Made by a program: the position numbers and the translations under genes | NCBI RefSeq assembly: GCF_036632915.2 | Contig: NZ_CP155552.1 | Span: 2,356,001-2,420,000, forward strand | Source of the DNA: Faecalibacterium taiwanense | GTDB lineage: Bacteria > Bacillota > Clostridia > Oscillospirales > Ruminococcaceae | Direction: 5' to 3' | DNA length: 64,000 bases | Shown here: piece after piece, positions 8,500 through 16,903 of the stretch | Layout of the letters: each line of letters starts with the position of its first letter | Position numbering within the stretch: position 1 is the first letter of the stretch | The notes under the pieces: generated by a model | What the model saw: the letters and a program-made list of their open reading frames with translations, nothing else | Database searches by the model: none | What the model was told of the DNA's origin: nothing

Positions 8500-8751
8500 A
8501 AGGCAAGGCTCCTTTCCAAACCTGCGGAAGCAGCAAAAACCATACAGCGCCTCCGCAAACAGCCCGCACCCGGTGCCAGACCCGGCGCAGGAACTATAAG
8601 AAGCGGTCGAGACTTTCTGGTCTCCTCTCACGCCGGAACACGGCTTCCCATCGCTGACGGTCACAAAGCTCAGGGCGCTCCCCCTCAGCCCGCTGCGGCA
8701 CTTCCGCAGAAAAGTACAAGGCATCCTCCTTAATGGTAATCGGTACACAAC
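8500..8751 (-). other. Untranslated leader between the TPP terminator and thiW
   Basis: About 250 bases between the riboswitch terminator and the thiW ribosome site. They contain small hairpins (for example GAGACCAGAAAGTCTC) and an AAGGAGG with an ATG too close to use. I see no gene or second riboswitch. Confidence 0.4.
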
Positions 8752-8786
8752 AAAAAAACAGGAGACACCTTCCGCGGTGCCTCCTG
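8752..8786 (-). terminator. TPP riboswitch expression-platform terminator
   Basis: CAGGAG.CACC/GGTG.CTCCTG hairpin followed by seven T on the minus strand, about 20 bases after the aptamer. This implies control by transcription termination. Confidence 0.88.
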
Positions 8787-8804
8787 CAAAAAATCATCCA
8801 TTCT

Positions 8805-8890
8805 GACTTCCTACGGCGGCATTATCCGCATCAGGTAAAAGGGTCGAAGTTTGGATACTTCCTCTCAGCCTGCTTCACAAGCTCCCCTGT
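8805..8890 (-). promoter_or_regulatory. TPP (THI-box) riboswitch
   Basis: The minus strand shows the conserved blocks in order: CTGAGAGG, then the P3 arm, ACCTGATGCGGATAATGCCG and CGTAGGAAG. This is a direct match to the thiamine pyrophosphate aptamer. It precedes a terminator and the thiW-thiM-thiE-thiC genes, so thiamine pyrophosphate should switch the operon off. Confidence 0.95.
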
Positions 8891-8906
8891 ATTTGATTGT
8901 GACTGT

Positions 8907-8935
8907 ATTCTACACCCTTTGCGCACAAATTGCAA
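8907..8935 (-). promoter_or_regulatory. Predicted promoter of the thiamine operon
   Basis: TTGCAA (8930-8935), a 17-base spacer and TAGAAT (8907-8912) on the minus strand, immediately upstream of the TPP aptamer. Confidence 0.65.
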
Positions 8936-9083
8936 GAGGGGGCAAAGGCGCGCACAGCGGTTCAAAACGTTTTTCACGCAGTTTTTGGGGCGTTTCACGC
9001 AGGTTTTATTGAAAAAGAAGGTGAAATATGGCCTTTTTAAGGCGGACGCATCCCCCCTTGTAAGCAAAAAGGAGGAATTCCAT

Positions 9084-9320
9084 ATGAAGCAGACGACCCT
9101 GACCCAAAGGCTGCTTTCGGCCCTCGTGGCGCTGTGCATGGTGCTGAGCGTGTGCGCACCCGCCTTTGCGGATGTGACCGACCCTGATATGGCCAAGGCC
9201 GCACAGTGGTGCACCGAGCAGGGCACCATGGGTGCCAAGGGCGACCGCTTTGAGCCCGAAGGCTGGACCCCGAAGTTCAAGGTGATCGAAGTGTGGAACA
9301 AGACGTTCCCCGCAGCCTGA
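9084..9320 (+). CDS. Small secreted protein with signal peptide, 78 residues
   Basis: An ATG preceded by AAAAGGAGGAATTC opens a 78-residue frame. Residues 1-29 are a classic signal peptide (basic MKQTTLTQR, hydrophobic core, APAFA cleavage site). The mature part of about 49 residues (TDPDMAKAAQWCTEQG...) resembles the beginning of an SLH-like helical repeat and has a single cysteine. The family is not recognised. It could be a truncated surface protein or a genuine short exported peptide. It has its own terminator and sits between the thi and cob loci. Confidence 0.6.
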   Translation: MKQTTLTQRLLSALVALCMVLSVCAPAFADVTDPDMAKAAQWCTEQGTMGAKGDRFEPEGWTPKFKVIEVWNKTFPAA

Positions 9321-9368
9321 TGCCGGCAGTGTGGATGCCGTGCTCGGTTCGGACCTTTTCCGTGAAAA

Positions 9369-9402
9369 TGGGGCTGTTGCAAAATAGCTCTCTGAAAAAA
9401 TC
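9369..9402 (+). repeat. Short interspersed repeat, copy 1
   Basis: GGGGCTGTTGCAAAATAGCT followed by C.CTGAAAAAAT. A nearly identical block occurs at 43103-43135. Both copies follow the last gene of a plus-strand unit. Confidence 0.5.
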
Positions 9403-9410
9403 ATGAACAA

Positions 9411-9462
9411 AACCCGGAACCTTTTCTCGGCCAAAACGGCTCAAAAAGGGTTCCGGGTTTTT
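9411..9462. terminator. Bidirectional terminator between the small secreted protein and cbiC
   Basis: AACCCGGAACC/GGTTCCGGGTT arms with T-rich flanks on both strands. It can end both the plus-strand small gene and the long minus-strand cobalamin cluster. Confidence 0.75.
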
Positions 9463-9482
9463 GATGTTATGCTGTTTCCGCC

Positions 9483-10157
9483 TTATCCGTTCCACCCTCT
9501 GGCAGAGGGGTCCAGCATTTCGGCGGCAGAGTAAATGAGGGCGTTGCAGATGGCTGCAGCCACATTGCTGCCGCCCTTGCGGCCCATGGCGGCGATGGCA
9601 GGCACGCCGTATCGCTCGCAGGCAGCAAACAGTACTTCCTTGCTTTCCACCACATTCACAAACCCCACCGGCACGCCAATGACCAGTGCAGGCCGCAGAC
9701 CGGCTTCCATTTCCTCCGCAATGGTCAAAAGGGCCGTGGGCGCATTGCCAATGGTCAGAATGGCCCCCGGGTGCTCCCGGGCAGCACGGTGCATGGCGGC
9801 AACGGCACGGGTGGTGCCCGCCTGCTTTGCGGCTTCGGCCACAGCGGGGTCTGCCATGTAGCAGATGGCTTCACCGTTCAGTTTTTTCAGGCCCGGCTTT
9901 GTGATGCCCGCCAGCGCCATATTGGTGTCGGTAACGATGAAAGCACCCGCGTGCAGGGCCTTGACTGCGGCTTCCACCGCGCCGGGTGTAAAGCGCAGAT
10001 TTTTGGCATAGTCGAAATCCGCGGTGGTGTGGATGACCCGCTTGACCACCGCAGCCGTCTCCGGCGGCGGGGTCAGGCCCAGCTCGTCCAGTTCCCTTGT
10101 GATAATGGAGATGCTCGTCCGTTCAATGTCGGCGGGCAGATGATGCTGCGGTGTCAT
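9483..10157 (-). CDS. cbiC: Cobalt-precorrin-8 methylmutase
   Basis: A 224-residue enzyme that moves the C11 methyl group to C12, producing cobyrinate. The catalytic histidine is in RVIHTTADFDY (about His 43). The family blocks GNAPTALL and PVGFVNVVESK are present near residues 138 and 163. It is the last gene of the cluster, overlapping cbiP by 4 bases and followed by a terminator. Confidence 0.95.
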   Translation of the reverse strand: MTPQHHLPADIERTSISIITRELDELGLTPPPETAAVVKRVIHTTADFDYAKNLRFTPGAVEAAVKALHAGAFIVTDTNMALAGITKPGLKKLNGEAICYMADPAVAEAAKQAGTTRAVAAMHRAAREHPGAILTIGNAPTALLTIAEEMEAGLRPALVIGVPVGFVNVVESKEVLFAACERYGVPAIAAMGRKGGSNVAAAICNALIYSAAEMLDPSARGWNG

Positions 10158-11650
10158 GTGTTGTCTCCTTTTTGCATTCCCATGGCGGCATAGATGGCGG
10201 GCATATCCAGTGCCGCGCGCACACCATCGGCAAGCAGATCAAACTGCTGCTGACGGTACTGCTCCATGGGGATAAGCTCGGCCCCGGCCGGATCGATGCC
10301 CTTCCGTTTGCACAAAAATGCGGTCAGTTTTTCGGTCAGTTCGCCGGTGTCGAACAGGCCGTGCAGGTAGGTACCGAATACACTGTCCTGCACACAGCCC
10401 TCCGGCGTGCCGTCTGCAAGGATGCAGAACGCACTGCCCCACACCTCGGTGCGGCCTGCGTGGATCTCGTAGCCCGTCAGCTTTGCGCCTGCAAAGGGTT
10501 CTGTGGTCACACAGGCTGCGGTCTGGGTCAGGTGCTTTTCGGTGCCGAACACCGTCGTGGTGGGCAGCAGGCCAAGGCCCCGCAGGGTGCAGGGGGTACC
10601 GCTCTCCTCCCCTGCCGGGTCGCAGAGCTGTTCGCCCAGCATCTGATAGCCGCCGCACACGCCCAGCACCGGCGTACCGGCTGCCGAAAGCCTGAGCACC
10701 GCCGCTTCCAGTCCGCTTTCCCGCAGCCAGCGCAGGTCGTCCATGGTGTTCTTGGTGCCAGGCAGGATGACGAGATCCGGTGCACCCAGCTGGCGGGTGC
10801 GCTGCACATACCGCACGCCCAGCAGCGGGTGCTGTTCCAGCGGGATAAAGTCGGTGAAGTTGGATACATGCGGCAGGCGCAGGATGGCGATATCCAGCGG
10901 CTTGACCGCAGCTTTTGTATCCAGCCGGTCGGAGAGAGAATCCTCGTCCTCGATCTCCACCCGCAGGTACGGCACTACGCCCAGCACGGGCAGGTGTGTT
11001 TTTTCTTCCAGCATGGCAAGGCCGGGCCGCAGGATCTCCACATCGCCCCGGAACTTGTTGATGATCAGGCCCCTGATGCGGGCACGCTCGTCGGCTTCCA
11101 GCAGCTCCACAGTGCCGTACAGCTGGGCGAATACGCCGCCCCGGTCGATATCGCCCGCCAGCAGCACCGGCGCATCCACCAGCTTTGCAAGGCCCATGTT
11201 GACGATATCGTCGGCTTTCAGGTTGATCTCCGCCGGGCTGCCCGCGCCTTCGATCACGATAATGTCGTTCTCGGCGGCAAGGCTGTTGTAGGCTTCCAGA
11301 ATGTCCGGGATAAGGCTGCGCTTCATCCTGAAATAATCGGCGGCAGACATCTGGCCCCGGGCCTTGCCGTTCACGATCACCTGACTGCCCACATCGCTGC
11401 TGGGCTTGAGCAGGATGGGGTTCATGCGCACATCCGGCTCCACGCCTGCAGCCTGTGCCTGCACCACCTGCGCACGGCCCATCTCTGCACCGTTGCGGGT
11501 GACGAAGCTGTTCAGGGCCATGTTCTGGCTTTTGAAAGGGGCCACGCGGTAGCCATCCTGCGCAAAGATGCGGCACAGCGCCGCGCACAGCAGGCTTTTG
11601 CCCGCACCGCTCATGGTGCCCTGCACCATAATGCATTTTGCCTTGCTCAT
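10154..11650 (-). CDS. cbiP: Cobyric acid synthase
   Basis: A 498-residue ATP- and glutamine-dependent amidase that adds four amide groups to adenosylcobyrinic diamide. It has an N-terminal ATP-binding domain (MVQGTMSGAGKSLL) and a C-terminal class I amidotransferase domain with its catalytic cysteine in VLGVCGGYQMLG (about residue 330) and a late histidine in TYLHGLFD. The length matches the family. It overlaps cobD and cbiC by 4 bases each. Confidence 0.95.
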   Translation of the reverse strand: MSKAKCIMVQGTMSGAGKSLLCAALCRIFAQDGYRVAPFKSQNMALNSFVTRNGAEMGRAQVVQAQAAGVEPDVRMNPILLKPSSDVGSQVIVNGKARGQMSAADYFRMKRSLIPDILEAYNSLAAENDIIVIEGAGSPAEINLKADDIVNMGLAKLVDAPVLLAGDIDRGGVFAQLYGTVELLEADERARIRGLIINKFRGDVEILRPGLAMLEEKTHLPVLGVVPYLRVEIEDEDSLSDRLDTKAAVKPLDIAILRLPHVSNFTDFIPLEQHPLLGVRYVQRTRQLGAPDLVILPGTKNTMDDLRWLRESGLEAAVLRLSAAGTPVLGVCGGYQMLGEQLCDPAGEESGTPCTLRGLGLLPTTTVFGTEKHLTQTAACVTTEPFAGAKLTGYEIHAGRTEVWGSAFCILADGTPEGCVQDSVFGTYLHGLFDTGELTEKLTAFLCKRKGIDPAGAELIPMEQYRQQQFDLLADGVRAALDMPAIYAAMGMQKGDNT

Positions 11651-12714
11651 TGTGCCACCTCCGGCAGGGTTTCGGCCAGCAGTACAAGCAGCTGCCGGTT
11701 CTCGTTTTCTGTGCGCACGGCGGTGCGGTACCAGCTGGCATCAAGGCCCGGATAATTGCCGCAGCTGCGCAGTACTGCACCCTTGCGGCGCAGCGCTTCG
11801 CCCAGCGCTTCCGGCGCGCGGAACAGCAGATAGTTAGCCCGGCCCTCGATCACCCGCAGGCCCAGCGCCCGCAGGCCGTCTGCCAGCACAGGCCGCTGTG
11901 CTTCGATCAATGCACGCACCTTCGCCACATATTCCGTCTCGTCCAGCGCAGCAATGCCCGCCGCCTGTGCCAGACTGGAAACCGCCCACGGCTGGCCCGC
12001 TGCCTGCATCCGGGCAAGCAGCTCTGTATCAGAGCACAGGCAATAGCCCAGACGCACGCCTGCCATGCCGTAAAGCTTGGTGAAGGCTTTTAAAATAATC
12101 AGTTTTTTGCTGTTTTTCAGCAGATGCTTTGCCGAAAGGCCTTCGCCCTCCGGCAGAAAATCCAGAAAGCATTCGTCCACGGCCAGCACCGCACCCACGG
12201 CTTCGCATCTGCGCAGCAGCGCTTCCACAAGGGCAGGCTCTGCCAGCTGGCCGGTGGGGTTGTTGGGCTGACAGAGGAATACCATATTTGTACCCGGGTG
12301 CACCGCGTTCAGGAGATCTTTCGTCACCGCAAAATCGTTTTCTTCCCGCAAAAAATGCCGTTCCACCGTGCAGCCTGCCGTTTCAAGGGCGGTGGCGTAC
12401 TCGGCGAAGGTGGGTGCCGTCACAAGGGCGGTACGGGGCTTTGCAGCCAGCGCCAGCCGGAAGATGAGGTCTGCCGCGCCGTTGCCGCACAGCAGCCATT
12501 CGGCGGGCACTCCCTCAGCCACCGCCAGTTTTTCAAGCAGGGCCCGGCACAGCGGGTCGGGGTAGCGGTCTGCCGTGGCAAGCGCTGCCGTAATGGCCTT
12601 TGCCACCCCTTCCGGCAGGCCCAGCGGGCTGACATTGGCCGAAAAATCCAGCGGGTCGCGGCCAAACTCGGCGCGGTAGCCCGCCCAGTCGCCGCCATGG
12701 GTCAATTGTTTCAT
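11647..12714 (-). CDS. cobD: Threonine-phosphate decarboxylase
   Basis: A 355-residue PLP-dependent fold-I enzyme that decarboxylates threonine phosphate to aminopropanol phosphate, the linker of the nucleotide loop. The pattern GGDWAGY..EFGRDPLDFSANVSPLG is typical of CobD, and the PLP lysine is in ILKAFTKLYGMAGVRLGY. The start at 12714 is chosen because it forms an ATGA overlap with the cbiB stop; a start ten codons earlier has no ribosome site. The product feeds CbiB. Confidence 0.92.
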   Translation of the reverse strand: MKQLTHGGDWAGYRAEFGRDPLDFSANVSPLGLPEGVAKAITAALATADRYPDPLCRALLEKLAVAEGVPAEWLLCGNGAADLIFRLALAAKPRTALVTAPTFAEYATALETAGCTVERHFLREENDFAVTKDLLNAVHPGTNMVFLCQPNNPTGQLAEPALVEALLRRCEAVGAVLAVDECFLDFLPEGEGLSAKHLLKNSKKLIILKAFTKLYGMAGVRLGYCLCSDTELLARMQAAGQPWAVSSLAQAAGIAALDETEYVAKVRALIEAQRPVLADGLRALGLRVIEGRANYLLFRAPEALGEALRRKGAVLRSCGNYPGLDASWYRTAVRTENENRQLLVLLAETLPEVAQ

Positions 12715-13664
12715 GCAAGGAACCCCCGTATTGCTGCACCCCATGCCAGCGCAAAGCCGCTTGCCACATACATCATGCGGTTGGCGCGCAGGATGTCCTG
12801 CGGTTCAATGGGGCGCAGGGCATCACCGATGGTAGGCTTGGGGTAATATTCGCCAAAATAGTAAGCCGGGCCGGCCAGCTGCACGCCCAGTGCACCGGCG
12901 CAGGCGCTTTCGGTCTGGGCGCTGTTGGGGCTGGCGTGGCAGTGCCGGTCCCGCCGCCAGATGCGCCATGCACCTTTGGCATCGTTTCCGGTAAAGGCCG
13001 CAGCCGCCACCCACAAAAGGGCGGCAAGGCGGCTGGGGATGTAGTTGGCCACATCGTCCAGCTTCGCGGCTGCACGGCCAAAATAAAGGTACTTCTCGTT
13101 CTTGTAGCCCAGCATGCTGTCCATGGTATTGATGGCCTTGTAGGTCAGCGCCAGCGGTGCCCCGCCGATGAGCATATACAGCAGCGGCGCAATGACGCCG
13201 TCGCTGGCATTTTCGGCCACCGTTTCCACCGCGGCCTTGGTCACGCCCTCGGCGGTCAGGTCCTGGGTGTCGCGGCCCACGATGCGGCTCACGGCTTTGC
13301 GAGCGGCGGGCAGGTCGTTTTTAATAAGCTGAGCGTACACATTCCTGCTCTCCTGCGCAAGGCCCCTTGCCGCCAGCGCCTGCCCGCACCAGAACATCTG
13401 CACCGCAAGGCCCAGCCACGGGCTGAGCTTTGCCGCCGCCAGACACACAAGGCTGGTGACCAGAAAGGTGCCCACCGGCAGGCAGAACGCCGTTACGGCA
13501 CCGCCCAGCAGCTCGCCCTGCGGGGTGCCGGGCAGGCGGGCGCGCAGGAATTTTTCCAACCGGGAGATGCATCTGCCCATAAGCACCACCGGGTGCGGCA
13601 GCCACGCCGGGTCGCCGAAGAGCGCGTCCAGCACAAAACCGCCGACAACTGCCTGAAGGATCAT
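12711..13664 (-). CDS. cbiB: Adenosylcobinamide-phosphate synthase
   Basis: A 317-residue membrane enzyme that attaches aminopropanol phosphate to adenosylcobyric acid. The N-terminal DALFGDPAWLPHPVVLMG block and the later GASPE/AHNP-like region characteristic of CbiB are recognisable, with several hydrophobic helices. The start at 13664 is supported by AAGGAG and an ATGA overlap with cobC. Confidence 0.93.
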   Translation of the reverse strand: MILQAVVGGFVLDALFGDPAWLPHPVVLMGRCISRLEKFLRARLPGTPQGELLGGAVTAFCLPVGTFLVTSLVCLAAAKLSPWLGLAVQMFWCGQALAARGLAQESRNVYAQLIKNDLPAARKAVSRIVGRDTQDLTAEGVTKAAVETVAENASDGVIAPLLYMLIGGAPLALTYKAINTMDSMLGYKNEKYLYFGRAAAKLDDVANYIPSRLAALLWVAAAAFTGNDAKGAWRIWRRDRHCHASPNSAQTESACAGALGVQLAGPAYYFGEYYPKPTIGDALRPIEPQDILRANRMMYVASGFALAWGAAIRGFLA

Positions 13665-14260
13665 GCCCTGCTCTCCTTTGTGTACTGGACGGTCTTTACG
13701 AGATACAGCAGATGCTTTTCCGTCCAGTCCTTTGCATCCAGCACAAAGCCGCCCGCGTTGGGCCCGCACCATGCGTAATAGTCCCTGTGGGGGACGGCAA
13801 ACCGCTCCATGGCGGCCATCTGGGTGCCGCCGTGGGCCAAAATGACCAGCCGCTCTTCGCCTGCGGCAAGAGCTTTATCGATCAGCTCTGCCACGGTGCG
13901 GCAGATGCGGTCTGAAAAATCCGTCTTGCGCTCTCCATCCGGGCAGGGGCTTTCGCAGTTGGCCTTCACCCATGCCTGATACTCGGGGTCCTTTTCCATC
14001 TCGATGAAATTGCGGCCCTCAAAGCTGCCAAAGCACATCTCTTTCAGGCCGTCCACCGGCACAAGCTTTGCCTCCGGGAACAGGATGCGCGCCGTCTGGC
14101 TGGTGCGTTGCAAGGTGGAAACATAGACCACATCGGGGTCAAAATCTGCCCGGCGCAGCTGAGCAGCGCCTTCGGGTGAGAGCGGGATGTCGCGCTGGCC
14201 CTGATAACGCTTCTGGGCGTTGTATTCCGTCTGGCCATGACGCAGAAGATAGATCAGCAT
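13661..14260 (-). CDS. cobC: Histidine phosphatase family protein, probable alpha-ribazole phosphatase
   Basis: A 199-residue phosphoglycerate-mutase-like phosphatase. The RHG active-site motif is at residues 7-9 (LLRHGQTEYN) and the second histidine lies in ILAHGGT. Its position inside the nucleotide-loop genes points to removal of the 5' phosphate from alpha-ribazole phosphate or cobalamin phosphate. The start at 14260 follows AAAGGAG and overlaps the short cobU-like gene by 7 bases. Confidence 0.88.
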   Translation of the reverse strand: MLIYLLRHGQTEYNAQKRYQGQRDIPLSPEGAAQLRRADFDPDVVYVSTLQRTSQTARILFPEAKLVPVDGLKEMCFGSFEGRNFIEMEKDPEYQAWVKANCESPCPDGERKTDFSDRICRTVAELIDKALAAGEERLVILAHGGTQMAAMERFAVPHRDYYAWCGPNAGGFVLDAKDWTEKHLLYLVKTVQYTKESRA

Positions 14261-14574
14261 TGAGACAATTCTCCTTTCAAAACCGTGGGGATGCCGCAGA
14301 ACATCTGCACCACGCACTCTGCCCGTGCGGCCAGCAGGCAGGCAAGCCTGCCCGCCGCCTCGCGGTCTGCGCGCTGTTTGACATCCATCGGCACAACACC
14401 GCCGCCTACCTCGGTGGCGATGAGGATATCGTATTCATGGGCAAGCTTGTCTGCCAAGGCAGGCAGGTCGGCGGCATCGGCAGCCAATACCTGCACGTCC
14501 GAAAGACGCTTGCCGGGAAGTGTTTGCGCAAAGGTGCGCTTGCCGCTGTAGAGCGGCCCGGTAATAAAGATCAT
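14254..14574 (-). CDS. Short CobU-like nucleotide-binding protein, 106 residues
   Basis: It begins with a P-loop (FITGPLYSGKRT, residues 3-14). It ends with blocks that match the C-terminal half of CobU: ATEVGGGVVPMD, REAAGRLACLLAARAE and a CGIP.VLKGE tail. The middle third of normal CobU (about 175 residues) is missing, including the region with the guanylylated histidine. A full-length CobU is encoded less than 1 kb upstream. It may be a compact cobinamide kinase paralogue or a degenerate duplicate, but the intact frame and ATGA coupling to cobS argue that it is used. Confidence 0.75.
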   Translation of the reverse strand: MIFITGPLYSGKRTFAQTLPGKRLSDVQVLAADAADLPALADKLAHEYDILIATEVGGGVVPMDVKQRADREAAGRLACLLAARAECVVQMFCGIPTVLKGELSQC

Positions 14575-15322
14575 AGCAGCCCTCCCCACTGGCAGGCACA
14601 CAGTGCCGCCAGCATCCAGAGCTCGGCCTTTTGCAAAAACCACCCGGCAAGGTCGCCGGTGATGCCGCCGAACTGCTTCCGGCTCACGGCATAGTAGCGC
14701 CAGAGCACCGCCAGCGCTGCCAGCACCAGCGCCCAGCCGCCCAGCGCCGCCATGCCCACGCACAGCACTGCGGCCAGCACCGCCAGCACCCGGCGCACCA
14801 CAGTTTTGTCTGCTGCAGTGGCAAAGGTGTGTGCAAGACCGGTGTTTTTTGCCATGGGGAACGATGCCACCGCAAGGCCCGAAAGCGCCCGTTCCAGCAC
14901 CAGTGCCAGAACCCACAGCACACCCACGCGGGGTGTAAAACTCACACAGGTGCACAGGGCAAAATAGGCCAGAAAATAGCTGCACAGTCGGATGACCGCA
15001 AAGGCACCGCAATGGGGGTCTTTTAATATTTCCAGCTTCTTTTCTCGGTCGCCGTAGCTGGAAAGGGCATCGCAGGTGTCGGCATAGCCGTCCAGATGGA
15101 TGCCGCCGGTGATCCATACCGGGATCAGCGCAAAGCCCGCCGCCTTGGCAAAGCCCGGCAGGGGCAGCGCGCCACACACACACCATGCCGCCCCAATCAC
15201 CACACCGATGAGCGGGAAGGCGCACATGGCATAACGCATATTTTTTCGTTCCAGTCGAACTGCGGCACCGGGATGGCCGAAAACATGGCAAAGGCCACCG
15301 CAATGGTCTGCAAAACGATCAT
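14571..15322 (-). pseudogene. cobS: Adenosylcobinamide-GDP ribazoletransferase (cobalamin synthase), frameshifted
   Basis: CobS joins adenosylcobinamide-GDP to alpha-ribazole in the membrane. The N-terminus (MIVLQTIAVAFAMFSAIPVP) starts at 15322, with an ATGA overlap to cobU. After QFDWNEK the rest of the protein (NMRYAMCAFPLIG.. to residue about 250) is in the next frame. The break is a run of six A (15241-15246 on the plus strand as T); seven would restore a normal 250-residue CobS with its GGIHLDGYADTCDAL motif. No other damage is seen, so a missing base in the read is the simplest explanation. Confidence 0.88.
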
Positions 15323-15840
15323 TTTTCCACTCCTTTATAGTACACGGGGATGCCGCATACCACCCGCACCACCGCATCTGCCCGGGCGGCAAAGGCATTG
15401 TTCACCTGCGCCAGTGCCAGCAGATAGCGGCCTGTGTCACCGGCATAGTCGGCCCCGCCGCTGAACACCTCGTTAGAAACAACGATGAGGTTTTCGCACT
15501 GGGCTGCAAGGCTTTCCAGCCCGTGCAGGATGGCTTTGGCCGCGTTTTCCCCTGCTCCCGCCGGGTCGTACAGCTCGTTGGCGGCAAGGTTGCCAAGGTC
15601 TTCCAGCAAGGCGGTGCCCCGCGCAGGCAGGCGCACATTGTCCAGATGCAAGGGGCACTCCACCGTTTCAAACTGCTTTGCGGCCCGCATTTTGCGGTGC
15701 TTTTCTACCCGGGCGGCACACTCGGCATCCCACACCTGCATGGTGGCAAGATAGTAGCGCGGGCCGGTGGTTTTCAGCACAAGGCTCTCGGCGTATTCAC
15801 TTTTGCCGCTGGCCGCGCCGCCCAGAACCAGCGTCAACAT
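15319..15840 (-). CDS. cobU: Adenosylcobinamide kinase/adenosylcobinamide-phosphate guanylyltransferase
   Basis: A 173-residue bifunctional enzyme that phosphorylates adenosylcobinamide and transfers GMP. The P-loop is LVLGGAASGKSEYAE (residues 4-18), and ARVEKHRKMR near 49 contains the expected guanylylation histidine. SNEVFSGG near 122 and the GIPVYYKG tail complete the family pattern. The start lies inside the end of cobT (7-base overlap). Confidence 0.94.
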   Translation of the reverse strand: MLTLVLGGAASGKSEYAESLVLKTTGPRYYLATMQVWDAECAARVEKHRKMRAAKQFETVECPLHLDNVRLPARGTALLEDLGNLAANELYDPAGAGENAAKAILHGLESLAAQCENLIVVSNEVFSGGADYAGDTGRYLLALAQVNNAFAARADAVVRVVCGIPVYYKGVEK

Positions 15841-16898
15841 TGGGGCGTATACGGCGCAATGCCGCCCTCCGCAAAGGAGTAGCACCCGCCGTATACGGCC
15901 AGCGCCATATCCCACAGCGGGATGCTGGCCACCGCGCCGGTGCCCTCGCCCAGATGCAGCCCCGCCGTAATGATGGGTGCCTTGCCCAGTGCTTCCAGCA
16001 CGATGCGCGCGGCAGGCTCTGCCGAGCAGTGGCTTGCAAACACAGCCTTTGCCGCCGCCGGGCACAGCCGCACGGCGCACAGCGCGGCCACTCCGCTGAT
16101 AAAGCCATCTGCCAGCACCGGCACACCGGCCAGTGCACCGCCCAGAAACACACCGCACAGGCCCGCGATATCAAAGCCGCCAAGCTTTGCAAGAACATCC
16201 AATGTGTCTTCCGGGTCCGGCTCATTGCAAAGGATGCCGCGGCAGATGGCATCCACCTTACGGGCAAGCCCTTCGTCCGAGAGGCCCGCACCGCGCCCGG
16301 TCATAAGCTCCACGGGCTGGCCCAGCAGCACTGCCGCCACCGCGCTGGAGGTGGTGGTATTGCCAATGCCCATTTCACCGGTGGCGATGAGCCTGTAGCC
16401 ATCCTCTGCCAGTTCCCGGGCAAGGGCAATGCCCTCCCCAACGGCCTGCACGGCCTCGGCCCGGCTCATGGCAGGGCCTTGGGTAAAATCCGCCGTGCCT
16501 GCGGCAATGCGGCAGCTGCGCACGCCGGGCACCGGTTCGCCTGCCATGCCCATATCCACGGGCAGAACATCGCAGTGGGCCGTGCGGGCCATCTGGCACA
16601 CACTGGTGCGCCGCATGGCAAGGTTTTCGGCCACGGCACGGGTCACTTCCTGCCCGGTCTGGCTCACGCCCTGCGCCACCACGCCGTTATCCGCGCAGAG
16701 CACCACCACCACCCGGCGGGAAAGATCAAGCTCCGCACTGCCGGTAAGGGCGGCGGCATCCTCCAGCATGGTCTCCAGCCGGCCCAACCCGCCCAGAGGC
16801 TTTGCAAGGCTGGCCCAGTGGGCGTGTGCCGCCGCGCGGGCAGCTTCGTTGGCAGGGGTGATACCCGCCAAAAGTGCATTCAGTTCCGTTTCGGTCAT
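15834..16898 (-). CDS. cobT: Nicotinate-nucleotide--dimethylbenzimidazole phosphoribosyltransferase
   Basis: A 354-residue enzyme that activates the lower ligand base to alpha-ribazole phosphate. The catalytic glutamate is in HLGEGTGA near residue 318, and CADNGVVAQGVSQTG and GIGNTTTSSAV match the family. It is followed 7 bases into its end by cobU. No gene for making dimethylbenzimidazole is seen here, so the base is likely salvaged or made elsewhere. Confidence 0.95.
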   Translation of the reverse strand: MTETELNALLAGITPANEAARAAAHAHWASLAKPLGGLGRLETMLEDAAALTGSAELDLSRRVVVVLCADNGVVAQGVSQTGQEVTRAVAENLAMRRTSVCQMARTAHCDVLPVDMGMAGEPVPGVRSCRIAAGTADFTQGPAMSRAEAVQAVGEGIALARELAEDGYRLIATGEMGIGNTTTSSAVAAVLLGQPVELMTGRGAGLSDEGLARKVDAICRGILCNEPDPEDTLDVLAKLGGFDIAGLCGVFLGGALAGVPVLADGFISGVAALCAVRLCPAAAKAVFASHCSAEPAARIVLEALGKAPIITAGLHLGEGTGAVASIPLWDMALAVYGGCYSFAEGGIAPYTPQC

Positions 16899-16903
16899 TT
16901 AGG

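Noticed and set aside
8500..8724. Longer thiW reading starting at 8724 after AAGGAGG
   Set aside because: The ATG touches the Shine-Dalgarno sequence, and the extra 75 residues have no membrane or family character. The ATG at 8499 has AAAGGAG at the right distance.
7120..8733. 537-codon plus-strand reading opposite thiM and thiW
   Set aside because: It is antisense to well-identified genes; its His/Gln/Ala-rich composition is typical of GC-rich shadow frames.
10151..11755. 534-codon plus-strand reading opposite cbiP
   Set aside because: Shadow of cbiP; low-complexity His/Gln-rich sequence.
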